Positions 16,579 through 25,959 of a stretch of DNA of 64,000 nucleotides are shown in pieces. Each line of letters opens with the position of its first letter. Position 1 is the stretch's first letter. Source of the stretch: Aequorivita xiaoshiensis (GTDB taxonomy: Bacteria; Bacteroidota; Bacteroidia; Flavobacteriales; Flavobacteriaceae); assembly GCF_022008395.1 (NCBI RefSeq), contig NZ_JAIRBB010000002.1, forward strand, positions 310,001 to 374,000, in the 5' to 3' direction. The translations under genes and the position numbers were made by a program. The notes beneath the pieces were generated by a model that was not told where the DNA came from, did no database searches, and saw nothing but the letters and a program-made list of their open reading frames with translations.

Positions 16579-17655
16579 TTACAGCGCATTATCAATTTCA
16601 TTTTGAATTTGTCTCCAATCGTAAAAATGAAAAGATTTTCCGTTAGTCATGGCCACTAGCATTCCGTTAGGAAAGTGCTCTCCTAAATTTACATTAGTTG
16701 CCTCTACCCCATCACATTCATCTGTAGAAACAGAAACAGAGGTAATAAGGTTATGCGTATGTCTATCATTTGAAGCACCTTCACGTGGATATACTAGAAA
16801 CTTATTTGCTTGCTGATCTGAAACCAATATATATCCTATTCCTTTTCCAGTAGTGTAAATTGCAATTCCCTCATGGTCCCGCTTTGCATCTTCTTGTGCA
16901 AAAAATGACAATTGTGTGTTATCGTTTAAGGCTGGATCGGCATGATATTTACGAATACCCGCGGTTTCATCAGAGTAATACACAAACCCCAATTCATTAT
17001 CTACCGCTATGGCTTCAATTTCTTTCTTTCCGCTATATTCACCAAATTCTCTTATTTTCTTTCCTTTTACAGCCTTATTTTCATCAGTAGAAAGCTCGTA
17101 TTGCCATAAATAACTCCCTGATGGCCCCGACTTTCTTCCTACTATAGCATACACTTGAGAGATAGAATCGGTAGTCTTTGTGTATAGAGAAATTCCCATA
17201 GGTTCATTGTGTCCTTTGCCTTTTTCATTTTCAAACACTTTAATTCCTCCAGCATCAATTGGTGTGAGATCGGGTAATTGAAAAACTCGAATACTATTTG
17301 CCTTGCGTTCGGTAAGTACAGCAATATCAATCTTTTCTCCTCCCCAATTATAGCCATAAGCGATATCAACGTTGTTCGGACGTTTTAAATTAAGGACTTT
17401 ATGGATGATGTTTCCATCTAAATCATAAGCATATAGCCCACCATTCATATCCTTATCAGTTCCCAAAACAATACTTTTTTTAGGATCTGTAGGATGGATC
17501 CAAATAGCAGGATCATCGGTATCATTTGGTGTTTGCTCTGTTATAACAATTGGTTTTAAAGCGTTTAAATCTGTTGTTTCTGCTGTATTCTTACAAGAAA
17601 TTAAACAGGAAAACCCAAAGCCTAATAGTATAAATCTATAGATTGTTTTTATCAT
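16579..17655 (-). CDS. Beta-propeller phytase (3-phytase) lipoprotein
   Basis: A 358 aa secreted enzyme that removes phosphate from phytate in a Ca-dependent way. It has a lipoprotein signal (lipobox LISC) and the BPP signature DDPAIWIHP near residue 47, followed by VLGTDKDMNGGLYAYDLDG, NNVDIAYGY and EIEAIAVDNELGFVYYSDE. The length is normal for the family. It starts 1 nt after the phosphatase stop and is the last gene of the unit with a TonB receptor. It is probably anchored on the outer membrane or in the periplasm. Confidence 0.95.
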   Translation of the reverse strand: MIKTIYRFILLGFGFSCLISCKNTAETTDLNALKPIVITEQTPNDTDDPAIWIHPTDPKKSIVLGTDKDMNGGLYAYDLDGNIIHKVLNLKRPNNVDIAYGYNWGGEKIDIAVLTERKANSIRVFQLPDLTPIDAGGIKVFENEKGKGHNEPMGISLYTKTTDSISQVYAIVGRKSGPSGSYLWQYELSTDENKAVKGKKIREFGEYSGKKEIEAIAVDNELGFVYYSDETAGIRKYHADPALNDNTQLSFFAQEDAKRDHEGIAIYTTGKGIGYILVSDQQANKFLVYPREGASNDRHTHNLITSVSVSTDECDGVEATNVNLGEHFPNGMLVAMTNGKSFHFYDWRQIQNEIDNAL

Positions 17656-17656
17656 C

Positions 17657-18655
17657 TTACTTCTTTTTTAATTCCATTTTGTGTAATATTTCTGCACGGT
17701 TTTTATGTGCTTTTATAGTCTGAATTTCTATAGAATCTCCATTAACTGTAAAGCTCATAAAACCTGGTTCTGCTTTTGAAAAGATGGTGCCTTCACGATT
17801 TCCTGCTGGGCGCGTTTCACTTCCTCCACCGGATAAAAACTGGGTAGTAAACCTGCCTTTTGGCTTTATTATTTGTAAGTCGTGTTCATGGCCACAGATG
17901 TAAGCATCTACTTTTAAAGAATCGAATAAATCTGCAAATTCACTTTCAAAATCCTTGGTGTCTTTATATTCTTTACGTTTTCCACCACTATATAATGGAT
18001 GATGACCTACAACTACTTTCCAAGCAATTTTTTCATCTTTTGTACTTAACGTTTCTATAATCCATTGCTTTTGCTTTTCAGCAACTTGGGATTCAAGATG
18101 TGGATATTTTTCGTTTTTACCTTGATAGCTTGGTATAAACGGACTAGTATCCATAACCACTAAAAGTAGCTTTTTTCCGTCATTTAATTCAAACGTTTTA
18201 CTGTAATAAGGAGCCGGCATATTCCAACGACGACTGATATCCGAATATGCTATTTGCGCATCAATATTCCCTCTGTGATCGTGGTTTCCTAAGGCTGCAT
18301 ACCAATCTATATACAGCGATGGATGTGTATAAATATTATTAAATGAAGCATGCCAGTGTTCATCGTAAATACTTGCTACACCGTTGGGATAAAAATTATC
18401 GCCAACGGTAACAATAAATTCTGAATCTAACATAAAAGCAGCATTTCCCAGTTGTTTAGCCACTTCTTTTTGATAGTATTCTCCTACGCGACCAAAATCG
18501 CCGAGAACTAAAAAGTTTAAATCTTCATTTTCGTTTTTAAGCTCGGGAATAAAGTCGCCTTTATATCCAGCCGTTTTTTTAGTTTCTATAAATGCCTCTT
18601 GTGCAAATAAGGATTGCAGCAAAAGGAAGAATATAATAAAGTGTAATTTTTTCAT
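17657..18655 (-). CDS. Secreted metallophosphoesterase (acid phosphatase-like)
   Basis: A 332 aa protein with a signal peptide (residues 1-18). It has the five metallophosphoesterase motifs: FLVLGDFGR, VTVGDNFYPNGV, ALGNHDHRGN, VVGHHPLYSGG and CGHEHDLQ. The order and spacing resemble tartrate-resistant (purple) acid phosphatases. Placed between a TonB receptor and a phytase, it probably finishes dephosphorylation of lower inositol phosphates or other phosphomonoesters. The gap to the phytase gene is 1 nt. Confidence 0.92.
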   Translation of the reverse strand: MKKLHFIIFFLLLQSLFAQEAFIETKKTAGYKGDFIPELKNENEDLNFLVLGDFGRVGEYYQKEVAKQLGNAAFMLDSEFIVTVGDNFYPNGVASIYDEHWHASFNNIYTHPSLYIDWYAALGNHDHRGNIDAQIAYSDISRRWNMPAPYYSKTFELNDGKKLLLVVMDTSPFIPSYQGKNEKYPHLESQVAEKQKQWIIETLSTKDEKIAWKVVVGHHPLYSGGKRKEYKDTKDFESEFADLFDSLKVDAYICGHEHDLQIIKPKGRFTTQFLSGGGSETRPAGNREGTIFSKAEPGFMSFTVNGDSIEIQTIKAHKNRAEILHKMELKKK

Positions 18656-18679
18656 AATAATTTTAATGTTTTAATAATT

Positions 18680-21502
18680 TTATAAATCGAATTTTAAACC
18701 TAAATTAAACTTAGGAAGGTAGTATTCAGCTTGCATTGTACGCTCTGAAACTCCTTGGTAATAGCGCAATGGCTGATTCGTTAAGTTGTTTGCTTCAGCA
18801 AAAACACGCAGGTTTTCTGATAGTTTGTACGACGCATTGGCATCTAAGAAAAACTGTTGGTCGTAGTATCTATCTTCAAACTCATTTCCTCCTAATTCGT
18901 CTATATAATCTGAGCTGTAGTTTGAAGAAACTCGAATAGAAAATTTATCATTTTCCCACGAAAGTGAAGCGTTAAGCATATGGGGTGCAGTACCTGGTAA
19001 ATCAATTCCTTTTCTTTCTTCACCATCTTCGTTTGTAATTCCCTTAGTTTTCGACTTCGTAAATGTATAATTTACATATACCCTTAAAGATTTAAAGAAG
19101 TCAAACGGAATGAAATCTAATTGTCTTTGAAGTGCCACTTCAAACCCATATACATCTACATTATCGCCATTTTTTGACTGAACAAAGTCCCAGTTTTCAC
19201 CATTGGAAATTGGATTGGATTGGTTTGGAAAATCTGATGCGAATTTGTCTTGGGTATATTGTGAATCGCTTGCAGTATAAATGAAGCTTTTCATATTCTT
19301 ATAAAATACGCCTCCAGATAAAATCCCAACAGACTTAAAATATTTATCCACCATTAAGTCAAAATTAGTAGCATTTGTAGCATCCAATTCTGGATTTCCT
19401 GCTGAAATTTCATTGTCTTCAGTATTCACATTAACATAAGGTGCCAATGAATAGTAGTTAGGACGAGCCAATGCTGTTGAAATTGCAGCTCTCAATATTA
19501 AATCTTTTTGGATATCATATTTGATAGCTAAACTCGGCAAGATGTCTGTGTAGGAGTTTATATTAGAAATTTGTCCTACTAGCTCCTCTTCTTCTTTAAC
19601 ATAGTTTCCTGTATAGTCAATATTAGTATGTTCAACTCTTACACCAGTAATAATCGAAAATTTATCAGATAAATCTTGATCCCAACGAAGGTACGCAGCA
19701 GAAATACGTTCTTTAGCATTATAGTTAGCAGACAAATATTCTGAAGGATCTAATTCACCTTCAAATAAATTTGTATTGGATAGGTTTAAATTTCCCAGAA
19801 AAGATTTATCTACAAAAAATCCTGGAAAATCGTTCGGTCCCGCTTGCCAATTATCACCTCCGTAGTAACTAAGTGGAAGATCTGCTAATGTCCCGAAAGA
19901 TGTTATTGGTTCATACTCGTAAAAAATATCATCTCTTTTCTTATCTTTGATTCGCAAACGAAGTCCAGTTCTTAAACGTCCTTTTTGTCCCTCAATTACA
20001 GAAAATGGAATACGAATGTTCACCTTAGCTCCAAATTCTTTTTCTTCAGTAAAATTGTGATTTTCTGACAATTGATTCATCTTGAAAGTATCAAGATCAT
20101 CATCTATAGCATTTACTAACGGAAAGTTTAAGTCACTTAAGTTTTGATGTAAGTCCAACCCTTTCGACTGAAAACTTAAATATCGTTCATTAGGTCTATC
20201 TTCACTAGCTGTAGCATAGTTTAATTGCCAATCTAAATCTAACTTAGCGTTAATTAAGTGTTGACCACCAACAGAATAATTTTGAACACGTTGGTCTTCT
20301 AAACGCGTGTTTTTATTGCGATTGTTATCAATCCCACCCTTTGTCTCTCTACGAATATCTCCTGTAAATCCGGTTATATTATCCTGATCGTCATATAGTG
20401 GTTTAATTTTTCTGTAACGAACTCTGTATCTATTTTCCCTATCGTCCCTCCAATTGTACATTGAATTAAGAAACAGCGTGTTGTTTGAATCCAGATTATA
20501 ATCTAGTGCTAATGCAAAACTTCTTCTTATACGTTGCACATCGTACTTTCGGATATCTTTTTCACTTACATATACCTGTCCTTTCTCACCTTCTTTCCAT
20601 TCCGCTTCAATATTATCAGAACCGAAATTATTGTTATTGTAGGAAGCACTAAATACCGCCCCTAATTTATCATCGAAAAATCGATTTCCGTAAACAAAGC
20701 CTGCAGTATAATTTCCTTTTTCACGAATTGGAGCATATCCACCAGCCAATGTTGCTGAAATTCGCTCCCCATTTGGTGAAGCTCGAGTAATTAAGTTTAC
20801 CGAACCTCCAATAGCATCAGCATCCATATCTGGAGTAAGTGTTTTGTTTACCTCAATAGTAGAAATCATATCGGAAGGAATTAAGTCCATCTGAACGTTT
20901 CTGTTGTCACCTTCAGCAGAAGGAATTCTATCGCCATTTAATGTAACCGAATTCAACTCTGGTGCTAAACCTCTAATAATTAAGTTTCGAGCTTCCCCTT
21001 GATCGTTTTGAACGGTGATACCAGGAACACGCTTTAATGCATCCCCTACATTTGCATCTGCGAACCTCCCTACTTGGTCTGAAGAGATTACGTTAGTTAT
21101 GTTCTGATTGTTTTTTTGTTGGCTTAACGCCTTCGCCTGCCCCTTAAGCCTTTCACCTGTAATTACAACTTCATCCAAACTTTCTAAATCGGAAGACATT
21201 ATAAAGTCTAACTTTGAGTTTTTTCCTATTTCAACTCTAGCTTCCAAAGTATGAGGTAGGAAGCCTAAATATTGAACCGTAACACGGTAAATTCCTTCAG
21301 GTACATTTAAAAACTCATAATATCCTATTTGGTTTGAAATAGTATATCTATGTCCACTATCTAGTGTTACAGTTGCACCTGGTAGTGATAAATTTCCTTG
21401 TTTATCAATAATTTTACCTGAAATAACTCCACTACTTTTTTGTGAAAATGCACTAAATGCAATGAGGAGTGAAAAGAATAAAATTGTAATTTTTTTGGCC
21501 AT
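18680..21502 (-). CDS. TonB-dependent receptor of the phytate unit
   Basis: A large outer membrane receptor (about 940 aa) with signal peptide MAKKITILFFSLLIAFSAFS, a carboxypeptidase-regulatory-like N-terminal domain (SGVISGKIIDKQGNLSLPGATVTL), a plug domain (NVGDALKRVPGITVQNDQGEARNLIIRGLAPELNSVTLNG) and a C-terminal barrel ending in an aromatic-rich strand and FDL. I choose the ATG at 21502 because it starts a clean signal peptide; an upstream ATG at 21535 adds eleven polar residues. The gene heads the operon with phosphatase and phytase, so a phosphate ester or inositol phosphate is the likely substrate. Confidence 0.93.
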   Translation of the reverse strand: MAKKITILFFSLLIAFSAFSQKSSGVISGKIIDKQGNLSLPGATVTLDSGHRYTISNQIGYYEFLNVPEGIYRVTVQYLGFLPHTLEARVEIGKNSKLDFIMSSDLESLDEVVITGERLKGQAKALSQQKNNQNITNVISSDQVGRFADANVGDALKRVPGITVQNDQGEARNLIIRGLAPELNSVTLNGDRIPSAEGDNRNVQMDLIPSDMISTIEVNKTLTPDMDADAIGGSVNLITRASPNGERISATLAGGYAPIREKGNYTAGFVYGNRFFDDKLGAVFSASYNNNNFGSDNIEAEWKEGEKGQVYVSEKDIRKYDVQRIRRSFALALDYNLDSNNTLFLNSMYNWRDDRENRYRVRYRKIKPLYDDQDNITGFTGDIRRETKGGIDNNRNKNTRLEDQRVQNYSVGGQHLINAKLDLDWQLNYATASEDRPNERYLSFQSKGLDLHQNLSDLNFPLVNAIDDDLDTFKMNQLSENHNFTEEKEFGAKVNIRIPFSVIEGQKGRLRTGLRLRIKDKKRDDIFYEYEPITSFGTLADLPLSYYGGDNWQAGPNDFPGFFVDKSFLGNLNLSNTNLFEGELDPSEYLSANYNAKERISAAYLRWDQDLSDKFSIITGVRVEHTNIDYTGNYVKEEEELVGQISNINSYTDILPSLAIKYDIQKDLILRAAISTALARPNYYSLAPYVNVNTEDNEISAGNPELDATNATNFDLMVDKYFKSVGILSGGVFYKNMKSFIYTASDSQYTQDKFASDFPNQSNPISNGENWDFVQSKNGDNVDVYGFEVALQRQLDFIPFDFFKSLRVYVNYTFTKSKTKGITNEDGEERKGIDLPGTAPHMLNASLSWENDKFSIRVSSNYSSDYIDELGGNEFEDRYYDQQFFLDANASYKLSENLRVFAEANNLTNQPLRYYQGVSERTMQAEYYLPKFNLGLKFDL

Positions 21503-21700
21503 TTTATTTTTTGTTTTATTTATTATTGCCGCCAAAACTACCTATCAAATGTTACCTCTATGTTATACAATTGTTTCCATATTAAGAACATAGTTTGTTA
21601 CTGAAAGCAGCTGTATTATTAGCAGAAAAGGGTACCGTTTTCATTTTACAATTATATCTTTAGGCCTTTAAAAAACCGATTTATTTCAACATAAACTCCA

Positions 21701-22084
21701 ATGAATAAAGCTGAACGAATTAAAAACGCAACAACTACAATCTTTAAAGCTGTATTTCCTAATACAACAAATCACTACGACACGCTTTTTGGTGGAACGG
21801 CAATGCAAATGATGGATGAGACAGCCTTTATAGCCGCTACCCGCTTTAGCCGACAACAAATGGTAACTGTAAGTAGTGATAAGATAGATTTTAAAAAAGC
21901 GATTCCAGCGGGAACAATTGTTGAATTAGTTGGTTATATAACCCACGTTGGAAACACCAGTTTAAAAGTTAGAGTAGATATCTATGTGGAAGAAATGTAT
22001 TCAGATTATAGAGAGAAGGCTGTTTCAGGAGAGTTTACATTCGTGGCAATAGATGAAAATAAAAAACCTGTGAAAGTTATTTAA
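21701..22084 (+). CDS. Acyl-CoA thioesterase (hotdog fold)
   Basis: A 127 aa hotdog-fold thioesterase of the YciA/BACH type. Signature residues are in FPNTTNHYDTLFGGTAMQMMDETAFIAATRF (the Asn and Asp/Glu of the active site) and VELVGYITHVGNTSLKVRV. It hydrolyses acyl-CoA to the free acid and CoA; chain preference cannot be read. It is monocistronic and converges on a bidirectional terminator. Confidence 0.92.
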   Translation: MNKAERIKNATTTIFKAVFPNTTNHYDTLFGGTAMQMMDETAFIAATRFSRQQMVTVSSDKIDFKKAIPAGTIVELVGYITHVGNTSLKVRVDIYVEEMYSDYREKAVSGEFTFVAIDENKKPVKVI

Positions 22085-22268
22085 GAATTTCGACTACCAT
22101 ATACTATCAATACCTCTAAAATAATGATTGAAAGCATTGCGAAACCTGAAGCTTGTAAATAGTAGTAAGGGAGAGATAATTATGTAGAAGCCACCATGTT
22201 ATTTAATGGAGAAAAGATATAATAATTGCTATGTGGTTTTTGCCATCTGTTTTTAAAAGTTTTCTAAT

Positions 22269-22299
22269 AAAAAACACGGGCAGAATACCCGTGTTTTTT
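22269..22299. terminator. Bidirectional terminator
   Basis: Inverted repeat AAAAAACACGGG/CCCGTGTTTTTT with a 7 nt loop, placed between convergent genes (thioesterase on plus, secreted protein on minus). Confidence 0.9.
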
Positions 22300-22346
22300 G
22301 TTTAAAAGCTTTTATTGAAGCTTAAATAGCTATAATAATTTTAAAT

Positions 22347-23219
22347 CTATTTTACGATTTTAAAAGAATGCCACTGATTATTCATTTTTAAACGTACGAT
22401 ATATAATCCAGAATTTAAAGCTGATAAGTTAATAGACTCTTGAATGTTGTTTAGGTTTTCAGTTAGCACTATACTGCCTAAGGCATTATAGATTTCAACC
22501 TGTTCCATAGAAATTGAACTTTGTAAGTTCAAAGTATTATTTTGAATAAAGTGCGAAAACGGAGTTTCTTTAAATTTCCCTGTATTCAAAACATTATTAG
22601 ATTTAAGATTATCTATGTACATATCTTCAAAAAGGAAGGCCTCAAAAGAATACTCATCAATTGCTTCCTGTGAACCCCAAAGCGTATCTTGATGAATTTC
22701 TACACCATTTGCGTAATAAGTAATAGTTTCATTGGTATAATTAAATTTCAGTTTTATCTCATTGAACTGACCTACATTTATTAAAGCCATTGCAATAGGC
22801 ACAGGATTAACCACATTCACTACGGCAGGAAAAACATACTCTTCTTGAATGATTATAAAGGCAGCATATTCATCATTAGACATCACTTTCCAGTAAAGTG
22901 TTGTATTACCTCCTGGCACATATATGTCCATAGAAATTTCTAAATCATCTTGTACAGGAAGTGCTTCCGTAAAATTCCAATCTGCAAAAATTAAGGGCTG
23001 ACTAGCATCATAAGTCATTTTTAAAGAATTTTCACCTTCAGAAGCATTTTCACTTGATACATAGAAGTAATTTGATGTATCTGAAGTTTCTTGCCATCCA
23101 TTAATTCCGTCCACTAATGCTCCGGGAGTATACCCTTCAGATGCTTCAAACGATGTTTGTTGAGATTGAGCCGAAATTGCTGCTATTGCTAAAGCAAAAA
23201 TTATTGTAATTTTTTTCAT
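22347..23219 (-). CDS. Secreted protein with type IX sorting domain
   Basis: A 290 aa protein with signal peptide (residues 1-19), a central beta-rich region of about 190 residues resembling a jelly-roll/lectin fold by pattern only, and a C-terminal T9SS type A sorting domain (residues 222-290: MEQVEIYNALGSIVL, NLSALNSGLYIVRLK, SFKIVK). It is exported across the outer membrane by the gliding/Por secretion system. The ligand is unknown. Confidence 0.88.
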   Translation of the reverse strand: MKKITIIFALAIAAISAQSQQTSFEASEGYTPGALVDGINGWQETSDTSNYFYVSSENASEGENSLKMTYDASQPLIFADWNFTEALPVQDDLEISMDIYVPGGNTTLYWKVMSNDEYAAFIIIQEEYVFPAVVNVVNPVPIAMALINVGQFNEIKLKFNYTNETITYYANGVEIHQDTLWGSQEAIDEYSFEAFLFEDMYIDNLKSNNVLNTGKFKETPFSHFIQNNTLNLQSSISMEQVEIYNALGSIVLTENLNNIQESINLSALNSGLYIVRLKMNNQWHSFKIVK

Positions 23220-23420
23220 AAATATTCAATAAGTTAAATTATAAAATGCAAGTATAATCTTATTCCTAATTAACTGCACACCCTACTCTAAATTTTTTGG
23301 GATAAGCCGATTTTTCTATAAAATATATTTAGGTAAAGTAAAAACTTCTTTTAGCGAAGTAATCTCCCTTGACGCTTCTTTAATGAGTATTTTTGCTCAT
23401 TCTACTATTTACAAAGAAAT

Positions 23421-25193
23421 ATGCAGCACTATAAAGAAACCACCAAAAAGAAAGAAAATTCACAGCCAAAGGTTACTATGCTGCAAGCATTCAAGACCAT
23501 AATTTGGCCAAGGCGAAATTTAGTTTTTATAGGATTAATCTTAATCGTCCTAAGAAGTTTATCAGGATTAGTCTTACCCTGGCAAAGTAAAGTGTTACTA
23601 GATGAGGTTGTACCCAATAAAGATTTATCTCAACTCTATACCTTAATCGCCATAGTAATTACCGCAATAACCGTTCAGGCATTAACCTCGTTTTTACTTA
23701 CTAGAATACTAAGCGTTCAAGCCCAATATTTAATTAGTGAATTAAGATCGCAAGTTCAAAAGAAAGTGCTTTCCTTACCAATTAGTTTTTTCGATAACAC
23801 CAAATCTGGAGCCTTAGTATCTAGAATTATGACCGATGTTGAAGGAGTAAGAAACCTTATAGGAACAGGTCTAGTACAATTAGTTGGGGGTTCGTTTACA
23901 GCCATAGTCTCCATGATTATTCTAATAAAGTTAAATGCCTGGATGACGCTTTTTGTGTTTGTCCCATTATCTATATTCGGTTTTATTGCTTTAAAAGCCT
24001 TTAAATTTATCCGACCAATTTTTAGAGCTCGAGGCAAAATTAACGCCGAAGTTACTGGTAGATTGACAGAAACTCTTGCAGGAGTTCGTGTGATAAAAGC
24101 ATTTAATGCAGAGGAACAAGAGAATATTGTTTTTGAAAGAGGCGTTGAAAAACTGTATCAGAATGTAAAAAAGAGTTTAACAGCCACTGCTCTTATGACA
24201 AGTTCTTCTACCTTCTTAATTGGAGTAGCCACCACAGGAATAATGGGAATTGGAGGTTACTATATGATGATTGGTGAAATGACTACTGGAGACTTCCTAT
24301 TCTTCACATTAATTCTTGGGTTTATGATTGCGCCAATTATACAAATGAGCAATATTGGAAGTCAGCTAACCGAAGCTTTAGCCGGTTTAGACAGAACGGA
24401 AGAGCTAATGAATAAGATGGCAGAAGAAGACAATCCTGAAAGAAACATTCAGATAGATACTTTAAAAGGTGATATAGAATTTAAGGATGTTTCATTTTCT
24501 TATGAAGAAGGAAAACAAATATTGCACAACATTAATTTTAAAGCGTCAGCAGGTTCTGTTACAGCTTTAGTGGGAAGTTCAGGTTCTGGAAAATCGACAA
24601 TAGCAGGGCTTTCAGCTACCTTCCTAACGCCACAATCTGGAAAAGTCATTATCGATAATCAAGATTTATCACAAGTTAAATTAAGCAGTTACCGTCAGTA
24701 TTTAGGTGTTGTTTTACAAGATGAGTTTTTGTTTGAAGGCACCATACGTGAAAATATAATGTTCCCTAGGCCCAATGCAACAGAAGTTGAGTTGCAAAAT
24801 GCGGTGGAGGCAGCTTATGTAAACGAATTTACCGATAGATTTGAAGATGGCTTAGAAACTTTAATTGGAGAAAGAGGCGTAAAACTTTCTGGTGGTCAAA
24901 GACAGCGTTTAGCGATAGCTAGAGCTATATTAGCAAATCCAAAAATTATCATTCTAGACGAAGCCACATCTAGTTTAGATACTCAAAGTGAAGCATTAAT
25001 TCAAAAAAGTTTGGCTGAATTAATCAAAGATAGAACGACTATTGTTATTGCTCACCGCTTGAGTACGATAAGAAAAGCAGATCAAATTTTGGTTATTGAA
25101 GCAGGACATATTGTTGAACGAGGTACTCACGAACAATTAATTGCAAAAGAAGGTAGATATTATGAATTGTATACCTACCAAGCAAAGATTTAA
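23421..25193 (+). CDS. ABC transporter, fused membrane and ATP-binding domains
   Basis: A 590 aa half-transporter of the MsbA/BmrA type: six membrane helices in about residues 30-320, then an ATPase domain with Walker A GSSGSGKST, signature LSGGQRQRLAIARAIL, Walker B IIILDEATSSLD and H-loop IVIAHRLST. It acts as a dimer and is probably an exporter; lipid or drug substrates are both possible. It is transcribed alone. Confidence 0.93.
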   Translation: MQHYKETTKKKENSQPKVTMLQAFKTIIWPRRNLVFIGLILIVLRSLSGLVLPWQSKVLLDEVVPNKDLSQLYTLIAIVITAITVQALTSFLLTRILSVQAQYLISELRSQVQKKVLSLPISFFDNTKSGALVSRIMTDVEGVRNLIGTGLVQLVGGSFTAIVSMIILIKLNAWMTLFVFVPLSIFGFIALKAFKFIRPIFRARGKINAEVTGRLTETLAGVRVIKAFNAEEQENIVFERGVEKLYQNVKKSLTATALMTSSSTFLIGVATTGIMGIGGYYMMIGEMTTGDFLFFTLILGFMIAPIIQMSNIGSQLTEALAGLDRTEELMNKMAEEDNPERNIQIDTLKGDIEFKDVSFSYEEGKQILHNINFKASAGSVTALVGSSGSGKSTIAGLSATFLTPQSGKVIIDNQDLSQVKLSSYRQYLGVVLQDEFLFEGTIRENIMFPRPNATEVELQNAVEAAYVNEFTDRFEDGLETLIGERGVKLSGGQRQRLAIARAILANPKIIILDEATSSLDTQSEALIQKSLAELIKDRTTIVIAHRLSTIRKADQILVIEAGHIVERGTHEQLIAKEGRYYELYTYQAKI

Positions 25194-25266
25194 AACTATT
25201 AGTTTAAGATTTTTGGCAAGAAGCTAATTGCATAACCTATAGCGATATACTAAAAGAAATAATCTA

Positions 25267-25305
25267 ATTAAACCCCAAAAAGTCAAATTGCTAATGGGGT
25301 TTAAT
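25267..25305 (+). terminator. Terminator after the ABC transporter
   Basis: Stem ATTAAACCCC/GGGGTTTAAT with a loop of 19 nt, 74 nt past the stop codon. The U-tract is short, so efficiency is uncertain. Confidence 0.6.
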
Positions 25306-25597
25306 TAATTGAGGAGATAAAAGCCTAAGCTTAATGTCAAATATAGTAATTAATTTCAATAATCCTAATAAAAAATCTCCTCCCTATACTATCAAATTAT
25401 TTTCTCAACATTATAAACTCTTTTTTACTTGAATGATTATTAAAAATTAGAAATTTTAAAAAGATAGTTTCGCTTCCTCAAAGTTTCCAATTTCAATTTT
25501 TAAGTACTCAATTTATCCTACTTCCTCCTCGTCAGTTTTCGTATATAGCTAAAAGTTTGTTGGAAACTTTATGTGTAGCGGCATGAGTAAGCCTTGC

Positions 25598-25806
25598 TTA
25601 ACGGGATTTAAAAGTTAAAAATGCTTTTTTATACCATTTTAGACCTGTGGCTTCCTTTTTAAAATCGTCGTGTGTTGCATTTTCTAATTTATTGCCGTTG
25701 AGCGAAGTATGTGTGCTATAAACTCCAATTTCAAAATGTTTAGACGCCGATGAATAACTTCGAAATCTAACTCAGAAAAATGACAAATAGTATCTCTATC
25801 ATCCCG
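25598..25806 (-). pseudogene. Decayed coding relic, unknown family
   Basis: On the minus strand a 48-residue stretch ending at TAA (25598-25600) reads like real protein (SKHFEIGVYSTHTSLNGNKL, then HDDFKKEATGLKWYKKAF) but has no start and is closed upstream by TGA. An adjacent frame holds RDDRDTICHFSELDF, which would join it through one frameshift near 25755. No family is recognised. It lies in a 650 bp gene-free stretch between convergent genes and is best read as the tail of a dead gene. Confidence 0.4.
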
Positions 25807-25959
25807 TCATTCATATTTTTGAAATCTGTACATGTATTTTTTGCTTAAAATTCGATTTGTTCCATTGTTGGTTCTGTACATGGATTGTTGCGGTTATTTA
25901 TCTTATAGAAATTTAGGATTTTGCATTTTAAATGTGAATTTCGCTCTTACTTACTCACT

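Noticed and set aside
25550-25600. Integron-like attC site in the gene-free stretch behind tyrS
   Set aside because: There is some palindromic character (GTTAAGCAAGGCTTAC), but no paired core sites, cassettes or integrase could be placed.
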